A DNA stretch of 64,000 nucleotides, taken from the NCBI GenBank assembly GCA_030272585.1, contig BSYQ01000006.1:1637001-1701000 (forward strand). The letters run 5' to 3'. The notes under the pieces are model-generated. The model ran no database searches. It saw nothing but the letters and a program-made list of their open reading frames with translations, and had not been told where the DNA came from. Source of the stretch: Bryopsis sp. KO-2023 (lineage: Eukaryota; Chlorophyta; Ulvophyceae; Bryopsidales; Bryopsidaceae). Positions 34,681-47,000 of this stretch are shown one piece after another; positions within the stretch are counted from its first letter, which is position 1, and each line of letters starts with the position of its first letter. Both the position numbers and the translations under genes were made by a program.

Positions 34681-36650
34681 TTGATTGGTTGGAGCTGCAC
34701 CAGATCCTGCTACTAGGGAGAAGAGGGGGGGGGGGGGGGGGGCCCCCCACAAAATAGAAAAGAGAAAAAAAAATATGAAAATGATAGAAAATGATAACGG
34801 CCATTGAGCCTATCTCTTAGAAAAAATATGAGATTCCTTGGAAGACCAGGATTTTGGAACATCAAAAGCAAAACCCAGGGATGTGTTCGACTTCCTGGAT
34901 GAGGTTCATGAAAGAACCGAGAATGATGTAGGTTGGAATGATTGCTATATTTTTGACTCTGCCCCGAAAGGGCTTTGTCTGTATTCTTGAAATTTCTAGA
35001 GGTGCCTGTCCTCCCTTCGATAGTTGTAAATTATCAGGGGGCAGCACCCCTATTGAAATGATTTTGATGGTTGGGGAGGCCGGGGGAGGGGGGGGGGGGT
35101 GAGGGGTTGCTAGAATTCCTTTCTTGATTGGGGAGGGAAGGGTTTGCTGTCAAAATTCCTTTTAGATTGCAATCAGTCCAACTTTGATGGGTATGTTCTT
35201 AGAGCCGGTTTGGGAGGGGAGTTTTCGGTAAATGATTAATAGAAAAAAACGAAATTGTGCACCGAGGGCATCGAAAACTCCGTGTTTTAAACAATTTTTG
35301 AATCGCAGTGTAGCTTGTGAAGCCCTGTTTTTCAACAGAAAGGCACAGAAAAGTTGCTTTCTGTTTTTATGTCATAAACATTGTTTTCTGTGTTTATGTC
35401 AGAAACTTTGTTTTCTGTTTTTGCGTCAGAAATATTGTTTTCTGGTTTCACAACAATAATGAATAATAATGTTGATAATGTTGTGGTTGGTATGAGGGGG
35501 ATGTCAGGATGCGGGTTGTACATAAAGAAATGAAAGAGTGGAAAGTAACCCAATCAAACAAGATGATCGGGAAAAACAAAAAAAAGAACGGCTTTCAACA
35601 AGGGTGGAACCAGCCCGAGTAAAAACAACAGATGCAAGAGTTGGGGTTTTTTTTCTCCTCATAAAAGACATCTTTCGACAGCTTTTATAAGTGCTTTCTC
35701 TTCATCTTTTTCCCCGAAAAAGGGTCGTTCCAAAAAGCTGCCGAGAGATGGATATTATCTTGGAGAATGGAAGGTTTCAGGGAGAGGTTCCATGATGGCT
35801 TCCTTTTATTGACGTTTTTGAGCAAACCCCCCGAAAAAATACCACTTTCAAAAAAAAATTGAACAAGACTGGAGAATGCAGCGTGGGTGAGGATCAATTT
35901 TATTTTTTATTTTTCTATTGTTTAATTCTCCCCCCTTGACCTGTTGTTGAGAAGAAATTGAACACCTCCCCAATAAAAAGAAAAAACCTGGTGCAGATCT
36001 GCTGGCCTTTCGCTTTCGGGGATGAAACCCCAAAAATCAAAAAGAGGCAGTTTCACCCAACAAAGATGCTATGACCCCTTCCATAAAACAAAAAATTGGT
36101 CTGTTAATTGTGGTGTTTCGTTTTTCTTTTCTCTAAAATTTTCTTGAGGGAAATACCTTGATTTGAATTTTTGCGAATCTGAATTAAGAAGAATCTGACT
36201 TTGAAAAGGCGGCCTTGCGAACCATATTTCGATTTCCCACATTTCCAATTTCTTTTTCTTTTTTTGAGAGTGGAAATTCCCCTGGCATGTCCCCCCTTCC
36301 CCCTATAGAAAAGGAAGGCCGAAACTTCACCCCCCCGCCCCCATTTTTTTTTTTTTTTTTTTTAATTCAATATTTTTAAACTTGCATTTCGTTTTCGAGG
36401 TGTGACATGCCCACACTAATTCTAACAAAGCCGTCCGATTGCATGATTTCCCCAATTTCCCACGGATTGAGTTAAAATTATTCTCATTGAAAAACATCCC
36501 TGTCTGCCCCTGTCTATTTCCTCTCTTAGTATATTCTTTTCCTTTCTTTTCCCCTGCGTTTAAAAAAAAAAAAAAAGATATTTGAACAAAGTCTACCCAA
36601 AAGATGTCCATTCAGATGGCCTCTATGACATTTTCTGAGTAATTAGTAGT
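34681..36650. other. Spacer, repeats but no gene seen
   Basis: About 2 kb, rich in poly-G (34727-34742), poly-T and poly-A runs. It contains the 27-base tandem repeat annotated separately. Open frames are low-complexity. Confidence 0.5.
35354..35450. repeat. 27-base tandem repeat, about 3.5 copies
   Basis: Units start at 35354, 35381, 35408 and 35435 and share ttg(c/t)tttctg then tttttatgtca(t/g)aaa. As 27 is a multiple of 3, both strands keep open, repetitive frames; these look incidental. Confidence 0.85.
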
Positions 36651-37103
36651 TCACTTGGTGAAGAGATAGTCAAAAGTCGACCTCGCTAATTTGCATGCTT
36701 CAGCACTGATCGCTAAATCTACACCGAAAAAAACATAAAAACAAAAAAAAACACATGAAATATTAGTAATTAACACAAAAAAACAAACAATTGAATGAAT
36801 GAGCAAAGAAACAAATGAATCATGAACAGCGAATTCATTCCAAAAATCAATTGAGCGACTGCTGCAAAAAAAATCTGACCAGTTTTTTCAACCCGAAATA
36901 GAGCCCAGGGATTGTTCGATGTCGATTCGAATTTTTTCATTATTATTTTTTTTTCCCAATTTGCTGCTCTGACATCTGCTTTATGTTTTCATAAAGTAAG
37001 AAAACATGAGAGAGGCGAATTAAAAGACAAGAAAACAACGGACATCTCTGAATAAAAAATCAAATGCGCAGATTACGTAGAAGAAAAGCGTCATGGAATT
37101 CAC

Positions 37104-37134
<31 letters not shown>

Positions 37135-37669
37135 GCTTTTGAAAGGACACAATTTTATCAATAACTAATGGTGCCCTTCTTCAACAAACCACCCCAGAAA
37201 CAGAAGGGCCAAAAAAAACAACCCAGAGTTTCCAGTTGACTTCATAAAAACGGGATCCAACCTTTTCCCACGTCACTCTTTTTTTATCCCATGTCACTCT
37301 TTTCTTTGCTTTCCCTCATCGCTTTTCTTTCCCAGCTTTAATTTTTTAATAAAGGTCCCCCCCCCTCCCCCCCCGGAAGAATGCCAGAAAGAACAAAACC
37401 TCACCGACGCTTTCTCCAAACTCGGCATGTCCGCTCTCCACCAGCAGCCCTGGCTCTTTGACCATCCCGAGCACTTCGATGAAGGGCCCTTCGTATTTCG
37501 TCGAGGGATTCGTTTCCACAGCCACCCTTGTGTCGTCGTGACCGACCAAGTTCAATCTGCCGGGGGTGGAGTCCACCATTTTACCCAAGAATCGGACTTT
37601 TCGTCCCACGAAGTCGTTCATCATGTCCGCGGTGATACGCGGACAGGATTGCTCGGCGCCGCTGTGCAT
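36651..37669 (-). CDS. RPA3: Replication protein A 14-kDa subunit (RPA3)
   Basis: Two exons, 37669-37405 and 36718-36651, split by a 686-base intron, give 110 residues. RPA3 is the smallest subunit of the heterotrimeric single-strand DNA-binding complex; its OB fold holds the trimer core together. Landmarks are PRITADMMNDFVGRKVRFLG at the N-terminus, FIEVLGMVKEPGLLVES in the barrel, and FGESVDLAISAEACKLARST at the C-terminus, which is rebuilt across the intron (GTC G|AT) and is a family hallmark. Length fits (human and plant subunits are about 105-121). The start is taken at the ATG giving MHSGAEQ; the codons before it in frame begin with TTG. The short last exon would be missed by ORF scanning. 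Confidence 0.9.
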
Positions 37670-39132
37670 GTTTTCTACCAAGTAGAACAGTCAAAAGATT
37701 GGGCAGCGACGTGGGAGATGTTCCGCCAGTGGAAAAAAGACGCAAGGACTGGAATAAAAACAAGGTCGCGTGGAAGGTCAAGGGAAGCGAAAATAGATGG
37801 CGAAAGCGAAAGATAAATTGGTGAATCAAGTGGATGTCGGTCATGGCGAACTCTTTTCGAATTGGACAGAAACTGGCGACGGCTGAGCTCGCCACGTCCA
37901 TACGCCATTCGATTGGCGGAACGTTCCTGAGATGCTGGTGTACGCAGGGAGGTTGGGATTTGTTTCCCAGGTTTCATGTCCAATTCTCGACCTGTGGGGC
38001 ATTCGTGGATTCACTCGTCGATTGCAAAGGTGTGGAATGTTGAGTTTTCCCCCATCCTTTCCGACTTTCTTAATATGGAGGATGTCACTCAGGGAAAAGG
38101 ACAAATCTTAATCGGGCACGAAGAAGAGCTGATAAATACTGTGAAAATCGAAATCCACTTCCCCGATCTCCAATGTTATTGAGAGATAACAGTGCCACCA
38201 CCACCCTCCTTGTTTATTCTTCACCAGCCCCACTCAATCAAACTTTTTTCGTGGTGCACACTGGAGGAATGCTTTCAAATTCTACTTATTTACTTAATGG
38301 AATTGCAATCATTCTGCACAAGGCAAAAGAAAGGCCGAGTGCAGCCCATTCACGGGGACGTGTTAAAGGCTATTTACTAATTGCTACCATTCATTTTTAT
38401 GCATTTTTTTTGGGGGGGTGGGGGTGGGGGGATGTTTGCACTTCACAACGAGAGAACCCACAAGTCAATTTTTCATTCAAACATTCAACTCTGGGATAAA
38501 AAGGCTTGGGAATGCAGTACCTAAACACAGTTTCTTTTTTTCTATTGAAGAAAGTCACTCGGCATTACAATTGCAACAATCTTCGAGTAATCCACTCAGT
38601 TCCCAACCAATCATCCCCCCCCCAGAGCAGGTTATCCATCGAGCAAAATCCATTCCTACAAAAAAAAGCCGGAGCAGCAGTCGCAACTTGCAACCCACCA
38701 ATAAAAATAACACGGCAAGGATAAAAAATGAAAACGATGGAAACGAAAAAGATTATTTGAAATAAGAAAAAGACCGAAAAAAAAACAACGTGAACTGTTG
38801 CTGATCTAATCAACAGGTCAGAAATGCCAAAAACTTGAAGGTTTATGACCATACAAAAAAAAAAACACAGGTCATACCCAACCGTTTTACTAATGAGAAA
38901 GCGCACCCCCTCCCCTCCCCTCCCCACCACATTAATTTGGAAAAAGGGCTCTTGTTCCAGGACGGTGCCCAAAAACATATTTAAAAAAATAACACTTCTT
39001 GTCGACTCAGCGTGTCCAATCATATCGTTTCCTTGGTTGGAAAAAACAACATGCCAGACTACGATTAGATTAAAGTTATCAGGAAAAAACCTCACCTTTT
39101 CTCTCAACAAACGAAACGAAAGTGCGGATGAT
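37670..39132. other. Region upstream of RPA3; possible divergent exon
   Basis: About 1.46 kb. From 37830 to 38100 all three plus frames and one minus frame are open, as in a GC-richer promoter or exon. The best plus candidate starts at 37834: MSVMANSFRIGQKLATAEL..., an amphipathic basic leader like a mitochondrial presequence, with a donor-like site near 38035. I could not extend it. The rest is AT-rich, with a T-run/G-run at 38404-38430. Confidence 0.35.
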
Positions 39133-39849
39133 TTAGGCCTCCTTCACACCACCACCAGCATTGGGTCCCCTCCTCCTACCAGGCTGGACAACTGCGAAAA
39201 GATGGAGAAAAAAAAAAAACAGCACTCAATCCTCCCCACAAGCATTTTTTTTCAGTCAATGTCAATTCCAACCCCCTAGTATTTCTTATCAGTTGATGTT
39301 TATCCCACCCCCTTAGCATCAATAAGTCGAAAAACACTTTTGAGTCCAATTTTATTCAAAAAATGTGCCCAGCCCAGCAAAAAAATTGAACAAAAAGCAA
39401 AGGAAAAAACCCTCAGGAGGGTGGCTTCCAGTCATTTTCCGGAGGTTTTTTTCCTTTGCTTTTTGGAAGCCACCCAAGGTGAAAAGCAATAAGAGCGACA
39501 AGAAAAAAAGAAAGAAAAAAAAAACGCACCGATGTTAAACCTCCTGTTGTGAACGATTCTTCTCTTAGCTCGGCCACATGGCGGCTTTTTCTTGTCCTGC
39601 GCTTCCACCTTGGGGGTTTGTTGTCGCACCTTACCGGCACGCGCCAAAGATCCGTGCACCTTTCCTGTCGATCCACCGCAACGGTGAGCACACCCAAACG
39701 CGGACGCCACCAGACGATGGGCGAAATATCCCGTATTCTGGTTTCCAGAGGGATTCCCCACAAGTCTGGGAAAAAAGAAACTGAATAACAAAACTTGAGC
39801 GGCTGCAATCCTCCGACCAAAGGGAGGGGTGCGGTGGCGGCTTACCCAT
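39133..39849 (-). CDS. RPS30: Cytosolic 40S ribosomal protein eS30
   Basis: Three exons: 39849-39846 (only ATGG), 39664-39530 and 39191-39133; 65 residues. eS30 is a small basic protein of the 40S subunit. The body [20 protein letters not shown], then QDKKK and [13 protein letters not shown], is almost family consensus; the end is [16 protein letters not shown]. The first intron falls right after ATGG, and both phases fit. No ubiquitin-like FUBI domain is fused upstream, unlike the animal FAU gene; the plant protein is likewise free-standing. The open frame continuing upstream of ATGG ([11 protein letters not shown]...) is not part of the protein. The gene is head-to-head with the CtIP/Sae2 gene. 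Intron 2 holds unusual interleaved inverted repeats. Confidence 0.92.
39391..39475. repeat. Interleaved inverted repeats (A-B-A'-B') in eS30 intron 2
   Basis: Arm A, 39391-39414, is inverted at 39442-39465 with one mismatch in 24. Arm B, gggtggcttcca at 39419-39430, is inverted at 39464-39475 without mismatch. The order A-B-A'-B' allows either of two hairpins or a pseudoknot-like fold. Confidence 0.9.
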
Positions 39850-40240
39850 ATTGGAGCTCCTTGATGAAAACGCGACTTTGCGACAGAATACGCGCTAGCG
39901 CTGACCTCCCCCACTCGACCTCGCCTCTTGAAATCCTCACTTCTGTGCGCAGCGCTGGACCGAATTCACGACAGAGCTATCTACCACGTCTGTGTGCAAT
40001 CAAGCAATGGAATCCTCAACAAACGACCGACATAGGAGCGTCTTCTGTTCGCGCCGTTACCGCTGGAGCGTCACGCACGTAGCGCCCGTAACGCTTTGGC
40101 AGATTGTCTGCCAAAGTGTGATGTGGAGAACAAAAGGAGAGTGTGGTGCTCTCCACTTTTTCTTCTTTTGCGAAGTGGTTTTTTTAAGCTCGCTGTCGAC
40201 GCTTGGCGCTGCGGCGTCGGAATAGGATCACGTGGAGGAT
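39850..40240. promoter_or_regulatory. Divergent promoter region, eS30 / CtIP-Sae2
   Basis: 391 bases between divergent start codons, GC-rich near the eS30 side. Several open frames cross it but none joins either gene. An imperfect inverted repeat ttggcagattgtctgccaaa lies at 40097-40116. Promoter role inferred from position. Confidence 0.5.
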
Positions 40241-42634
40241 ATGGAGGGGGTTTTGGATGAAACCGTCGCTGCTGTGACCGAAATGGAAGGGCTGTGTGGG
40301 AAATTGAAAACGGAGCTGCTGACGCAGTTCGACGAAACGCACAAGAGATTGGTGGAGGAGCTCAAAGGCAATCAGTACGTGCTTCGGTCAGATTTTCATA
40401 TTTTGATTGCTTTTCTTCTATATCTTTCTCTTCGAGGGGGGAGGTTAGGAAACCAATAAACAAAATACCAAAAAAGGAAAAAGAAATCCCAAAGAAAGGA
40501 AGGATATAAATCAATTTCTCTTTTTCTTTTCTTGTCACAATACTTGGGGGCTTTGCTGAAAGGAGCATTTTTTTTTTCAACTGGACTGAACCCCCCCAAA
40601 AAGAATGAATAAATAAGGGGGGGCAATTTCCCCATTAGTGCAGCCCGAAGCTTTTAAAAATTCGTCATGCGTTTCTTTGAAAAAAAAAAAATTGCATTCT
40701 TCTGTCGAGGTTTCCTGGAACCCAAACATAGATAGGGAAAAAAAAAGAAAGAAAAAGTAGAATTGAGCGAAGAAAGACATATTTGTACTTTTGCACCAAC
40801 AGGGAGGATCGCGAAGGCATCCTTTTGGAGGAAATCGCTTTGCTGAGGGTGGAGCATGAACAGATGCGAAAAACCGTCGGAGTGCTGACCTCCAAAAACA
40901 AGGAGCTCCTCATATTCAAGTCTAAGCTAGACTTGGAGCGAAGCAATCACGAAGCCACCCGCAAGGAAAAGCAAAGACTGGAAGAAGCTCTGGCCATCGC
41001 GAAATGTTACAGGAAAAATGCAGCCGCCCTGGAGAAAGAGAGGAAGGATTTGTGTGTGCAACTGGACACCCTAAAGAAGAAACTGCAAGCATATGGGGGG
41101 GACGGTTGCGAGCCAGGGGTTTCGCCAAATCAAGGGTTGAGCGATGGAATTAGCCTGGATGGAGAGGTTGGAAAAAACGCCATTCTGAAATTGGTGCAGG
41201 AGAACGAAAAGCTGAAGGAGTCCTCCAGGTTGCGTGAATTCGAATGCCAGAAATTGAAGGGTGAATGTGCAGAGATGAAAGCTCACCTCAATCGTGGTTC
41301 CGGGGGGAAAAGCCGGGAGGCCGTTTGCAGCGGTGCGGGCAGCAGTTTGAGACACCAGGTCGGGAAGCCATCAGATGTCAGACTGGAGGTGCCTTCACCA
41401 GCAGTCACACCGTGCAATTTCCCTAGACAGACAGAGAAAGAAAACTATGGTTCCAATGAGCGCCACCAAGCCCAGGATTCGAACTTGAAGTGGTCTTCCG
41501 ATCGGGTGGAGTTTTATCGGGGCACTCTCAGCACAGATATCGGCTCCTCGAAGAAACGGAGGGTTGCTGAGGAGAGAGAGAGGATACTCGAGTGGGGAAC
41601 TCAAATGGAAAGCAGACGGTTGAACGATGGGATGGCCACCCCAAGAAGAACTGCTTGTCAGACAACCCCATGCCATCGAAGGAGGCTGAGCGATGAAAAC
41701 GTAACTCCCAGAAGGCAACCTCATCACCAATCAGCCAGCAGAGCCCATAGAAATTCCCAGAATGGCAGCACCCCCAGGGCAACCCCTCGAAGCACCTTGC
41801 GAGCTGGTGTCGAATTCGACCCCACCCTTCCATGCACTTTTGCGGAATCGTTGGACCTCACTCAAATGACCGAGCCTGCCTCCCCGGTGCCCAGCGAAGG
41901 TGCCGCATCGACACTGAATGTCGAAATGGAGGAAGAAAATGCTGAATTGGTGTTTTCCCCAGTCAGACTGTCCCAAAATCAGCCGAGTCTGCGAGGAAAC
42001 GACCAGGCCGAAATGGCTGATCCCCCACAGGCGTGTGAAGCTAGACGTGGGGTGTTGGGCGGTCGAAGGTTGAGGGGGAATAGGGGGCAACCTGGCGGTG
42101 GTGGTGGGGATGGTTTAAATGAGGCTGGAAACTGTGTGCAGGGGGGACAGGGGGGTGGTCGATGGAACAGTAGAGAAAACAATAATATCGACGAAATGGA
42201 TTCTGAGCTGGGTGGGGGTGCGTTTGATGGGGTGATCGACATGACGTCTCAGCGCCCTGATGGAGAACCTGCTGCTCCTCCAAGGCTGGGTGATCAGGTG
42301 CGGCCAGAGGCTGGGTTTAAGTATGATGAGGTGGTCCGGAAAAAGGCAGACAGGGAGATGCTGCCAGGGTTCGATTGCGTGGATTGCAGGAAGTTTTACC
42401 AAGCTTTGTCGACTTGGGGCCATGTGGGGGAGGCTCCTGCTTGCGGACATGCTGTTCAAACGGGTGAGGGGCTCCTGATCCCATATGTTTATTGATTATT
42501 GAATTTTTGTTACCTCTTTTTTGGGATATTGAATATTGTGCTCAAGACGGAACGACCGAGTGCTGTCCTTCACAGGGAAAGAAGCAAATCGATAGGGAAA
42601 AGCCCCACCTATATTTTTCGCATTTCGCTTTTTT

Positions 42635-42665
<31 letters not shown>

Positions 42666-42868
42666 GGCAGTGCTGAGGGGTTGTTTTGTTATTCATTTAT
42701 CTTGTGGCAGAATGTGCTGTTGGGGCTGGGAAAGTTTCTGGAGGAAACGATGCAGCGTCTCTTCGCAATGAAGCCTCGAGGCACAGAAATCGACACGGCA
42801 TCCCGCACACCCCTCAAGGATTTTGGGAAATGGACTTCCCCAACTCCGTCGACTCAAAAAATCCATGA
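40241..42868 (+). CDS. CtIP/Sae2/Com1-type DNA end-resection factor
   Basis: Exons 40241-40374, 40803-42463 and 42711-42868; 650 residues. CtIP/Sae2 proteins activate the Mre11 complex endonuclease to start resection of DNA double-strand breaks and remove meiotic Spo11. Residues 1 to about 145 are an N-terminal coiled coil (LKTELLTQFDETHKRLVEEL; REGILLEEIALLRVEHEQM) expected to oligomerise. The middle is long and disordered, with basic and Gly-rich stretches. The conserved C-terminal domain starts FKYDEVVRKKADREMLPGFD and contains CVDCRKFY (CxxC). It ends, after an intron, in ASRHRNRHGIPHTPQGFWEM followed by DFP: the SRHR and TP-x-FW motifs typical of the family. The last exon's frame differs from the longest open frame there, so the motif appears only after correct splicing (ACG G|AA). 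Confidence 0.9.
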
Positions 42869-44056
42869 CACCACACATAAATTTTTAGTGTTTTTCCTCT
42901 GGGAAAAAGCGGAATACAGTCCAGCGAATATGGGGGAGGGAAATGCCTGGTCCAGCAGCAACCCAGCCAGCGAAACGTTCGATGGATATACGTCTTTTCA
43001 CTCTTTTCAGCAGCCCATGTGATTGTTGGTTTGAAAGTCTACTGTGAATCGAGTGTTACTGTTTCTGAGGCTGTGGGGTGGATGAGGTCAATTCAGGAAA
43101 AATATCAGGGAAATTTTTGAGACTATTTTTGTTCAGCAAATCAAGAAGAAGAAATGATAGGTATAGATATGATCCTGTCTTGTATTGTTTTAGTATAGCG
43201 GGTGGGAAAACCCAAAGACAGGTGGTGGTATTTTTTTGTTTTTAAACCTAGCAGGATTTAGTGTGTGCTGAAGTTCAATATCAATATGGAAATTCAGCAT
43301 GAAAAAGGAAGCCATTGTGAAAAATTTGTTTCTCTTGTTATCATGATGGGGATTTTTTGTTTTTGTTTTTCTGTTCTGTTTTCAAGGATCGTTTCGACTT
43401 TTGACACACAAAGATTGATTTTCGATTCGATTTTCTTGGTTTTTTTCTTTCTTTTTTTCTTGTAAGGAGTTTGTGCAAATTTAGATAAGTATGTAAAGTG
43501 GTGTTCCAACGTTATTTTGTTCTTTTTTTCGAATCTGCATGGGTGCTGTCGGTGAAGGAGAGTTGGAACTTCTTGCAGCAGAAGTCCATTTTAAAGAAAA
43601 AATGTACAGGCCTTTCTGCAACAAGGCTAAGCTTGCAATCCCAACTTGGGGGTGTAGGAGCTCAGTTTATAAAACATAGATTTGTCAGGAACAAACCCAA
43701 ACCCAAACCTAATCCCTAATCCCATTGTGCTTCCTGGAGCAAAGGTCATGAGAAATTTTCATCTTAGAAGATTTCACTAGAGTTCTCAAAAACGATCATT
43801 CGCCAGTCAAAATTTTTCAGAAATTAATCTTCATGCTCTTGAAATGGATCACGGAGTTTTTCTGATGTGGGCAAGCAACAGCAAGACGAGGCAAAATTCC
43901 GTCTTGAAAAATCTCCAACCCTCAATTGTCGTACGCGAGGCCGCCGAATTTCCAGGATTTGACAGGATGTGCGTTGTTGTTTGTGTGTGATTTCTCAGTT
44001 CAGCAGCCCGACTTTTTATCTATGGAGAATTTCGCGGCAAAAGAGTGCATGGGTCG
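42869..44056. other. Spacer between two plus-strand genes
   Basis: About 1.2 kb. A short run of telomere-like cccaaacc/ccctaat units lies at 43693-43724. A frame at 43843-43980 (MDHGVFLMWAS...) could be an upstream exon of the TPR gene, but the implied intron would be only about 30 bases, so I leave it out. Confidence 0.45.
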
Positions 44057-47000
44057 ATGTTGAGATTGTTGGAGCGAAATCGTAGCGTGTGGAGGTACGC
44101 TCCCCTCCACCCTCCTTTTTTTTTGGCCCGTAATGGAATTGCGATGCGGGGTGATGGAGGGGATTGCCCTTCCAAAAGAAAAAAACGAAATGTCATAGGT
44201 TTTTCAAAAAAAAAGGGATTCTTTTTTCCCTCCTTTCAATTTTTTTCCCAATTTGTTTCTTAAACACATAAATCTACGAATTCAAAACAAGAGACTGAGG
44301 CTTGAGGGTCATCTAATAAACACATTGGGTGCAGTTTCCAGAAATATAGATATTTTTTTTTCCCAATTGATTAGCATTCATGCAAATCGAATTCTGAGGG
44401 AGATTTCGATTTCTTGTTCACAAAATGTACAGGGTTTTTTTACCACAGCTGTTTCGATACTCCTTTTTTTTACCTTGGAATTTCCTTTATGATATAGAAT
44501 CAACAGCTGTTTCAGTATACATTTTTTACCTTGGAATTTCTTTTATAATATAGAATCAACAGCTGGTGGCAGCAAGCCTCCTCGTGGGGAGCAGTGCGAA
44601 CAGCCCGAGGCGGAGCTCGTGAAAGGAACAAGAAATTTGAAGATGTGAAAAATCTGGGCAGGGCTTTAGGCCTGAAGTACGTTTCCCACAAGGAGAATCT
44701 CTTGGATGCCGCCAGTTTGTCTATGCAGCTTGCGTCAGTCATGTACAATCAAAACCGATTCAAAAACGCTGAAGAAATGCAACTATCAGCCATCGAGGTC
44801 CAAAAGGAGCATGTTGGAGAGGTATAGACATGATGGGTGGTGTTTTTTACCTTCTCAATTTCTTTGGATTTTTTTTTTTGGTCCGTTGCTGGCATGGAGG
44901 AGTTCTTTGAATTTTTGTCCGACTCGATTTGTTTCTGTATGCATATGAGGAAAGCTCGATTGCATGACTCGTGCTGTTAGAAAGTTTTTTTTTATTGTTG
45001 CCAATAAAACAATATTGCCAGCCCTCTACTCTTGATTGCACAACAAGATTTTTTAATTCGATCGAAAAAAGAGACCGTCATGCAGGCAAAACTTGGCGGC
45101 TTCTTTTCCTCCAAAAGAAACAATTTAAACAAAAAAAGTAGCTCCCACCCATACATTCCTTCACCCTCTGCTTGTGTTCAATCGATATCTGCTGAAAGAA
45201 ACCCCAATTCTTTGCCCGGCTATTTTCTTAAATCGGCACCTTGTATCTGATTTTAACAAAAAAATAATCAAAAAGAAAAATCGTTTTTTTTTTTTTGGAC
45301 AAGTCGCTTGAGCTGGCGGAATGGATGGAAAAACTTGCAACCACCTACAGAGCTCAGAAAAGGTGGTCTGAAGCCGAACAAGTGCTGAAGGAAGCCAAGG
45401 AAAAATGGGAAACCCTGGCTGGAAAGTTCGAAAAAGGCTACTACATAGTCACTCAAAATCTGATCGAAGTGCTCGAAGCCCAAGGCAAACAAGAGGAGGT
45501 CGAGAGGCTCATGGTGGAAAGAGAAGAAATCGACTGGCAGGTATTTTTGGCGGGATGTGCTCCTGTTTTTTTTTGGTTTTTTTTTTTTGGTTTTTTAAAC
45601 AAAACTGAGCAAAGCTTTTTGCTGGGGCAGACATAGGTGTTTTTTTTGTTCCCCTCTTCTTAGGTGTGTCAGACACTTGATGGCTTTTAATCCTGGAAGC
45701 ACAATTTTCTTAAACTATATAAAAGTAATTAAATAATAACAATAATATAAAAGTGGACCTTGAAAAATAGCCACATGCCAAACCAAATCCAAGCAACCGA
45801 TAGCATGATTGCCCCCAACACCAAAGAAAAACATAATGCAAAATAAATAGACGAATGGAAAGGGGAGGAAAAAAAAAGAGCTCACTCTCATTGAATTCAG
45901 GACTACGGCACCAGGTATGGAGCGAACAACACTTGAGGGTGGCTACCTCCATCGGGAATCGAGCCAATGGGCTGTACGAAATTCAAAAGTATTTGGAGGC
46001 GGAGGACATGCACAAGGTGGCTCTCCAGATTCGAAGGAGTGTGTTGGGGGACGATGCTGAAGAAGTTGCTAAATCACTCAACAACTTGGGGTGCACGTTG
46101 ATCAAACAGTCCATGCAAGACAAAGCTCTGGATATTCAGCATTCTGCCATCGAGTGAGTTACGATGATGGGACATCGCAGACCTGATATGTGTGTGTATA
46201 TATATATATATATTTCTACACGTTTTTTTTTTCTTTTTTTCCCCGATTAGAACTCCCCAATCAGATCACAATCGTTCTGGTTTCTCAACAATTATTTCGA
46301 TTCATTTTTTATTTTTATTTTTTTTTTGGGGGGGGGGTGAAATTGCATTGGGTTTGCCAAGTTTCTAGCGATGGACCTGTCTGACTCATCTGCACAGTGG
46401 ACTGAACGATTGATCTAAAAATGAGACTGTCAGTCTGACAAACAGACGTTCCGAAAATAGCACTCTAGTAGGATACCCTCCCCCCCCCCCTCTCAACCAA
46501 AGTCCTGATTTCCCTTCAGAATATAACTATGCATGTAATTTGTTTTCACATTATCAAGGAAGATGGGCCATCCACGTTCATTTTGTAGATGGAGCTTGTT
46601 GTGGGGTTTGCTTCCCTCTCTTTCAATTTATGATCGCATCGATATTCTCAGGAAACAGAAACTCCATTTGGAGGAGCACCACCCGGACGCCGTTGTCGCT
46701 CAAAACAACCTGGCAGTGATCATGAGGTCTTGCATGGACCTCCAAAACGCCGAAGCCTTGCAACGCTCCGTGGTGGAACAAATGTATGAGCTGTTTATCG
46801 ACGATGACCTGTACGTCGCCACAGCCATCAACAATCTGGCTTTCATTCTGGTGGGTGCTAAAAAATACGACGAAGCTTTGGAGCTCTACGATGTCGCCAT
46901 AGAGAGGTTGCGGACCTGGTACGATGGCGATCACAGGGATATGTCGGACGTGGTGCAGAGCAAGGCTTGCGTGTTGTTGATGCAAGGAAAATCCGAAGAA

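Noticed and set aside
35232..35553. Repeat proteins (9-residue units) on both strands
   Set aside because: They follow from a 27-base tandem repeat; no start context, splice partner or homology.
39413..39914. 160-aa minus-strand protein with an N-terminal extension to eS30
   Set aside because: Splice sites remove the extension and leave a canonical 65-aa eS30.
43843..43980. Upstream coding exon of the TPR gene (MDHGVFLMWAS...)
   Set aside because: Joining it needs an intron of about 30 bases; ATG 44057 already gives a good presequence.
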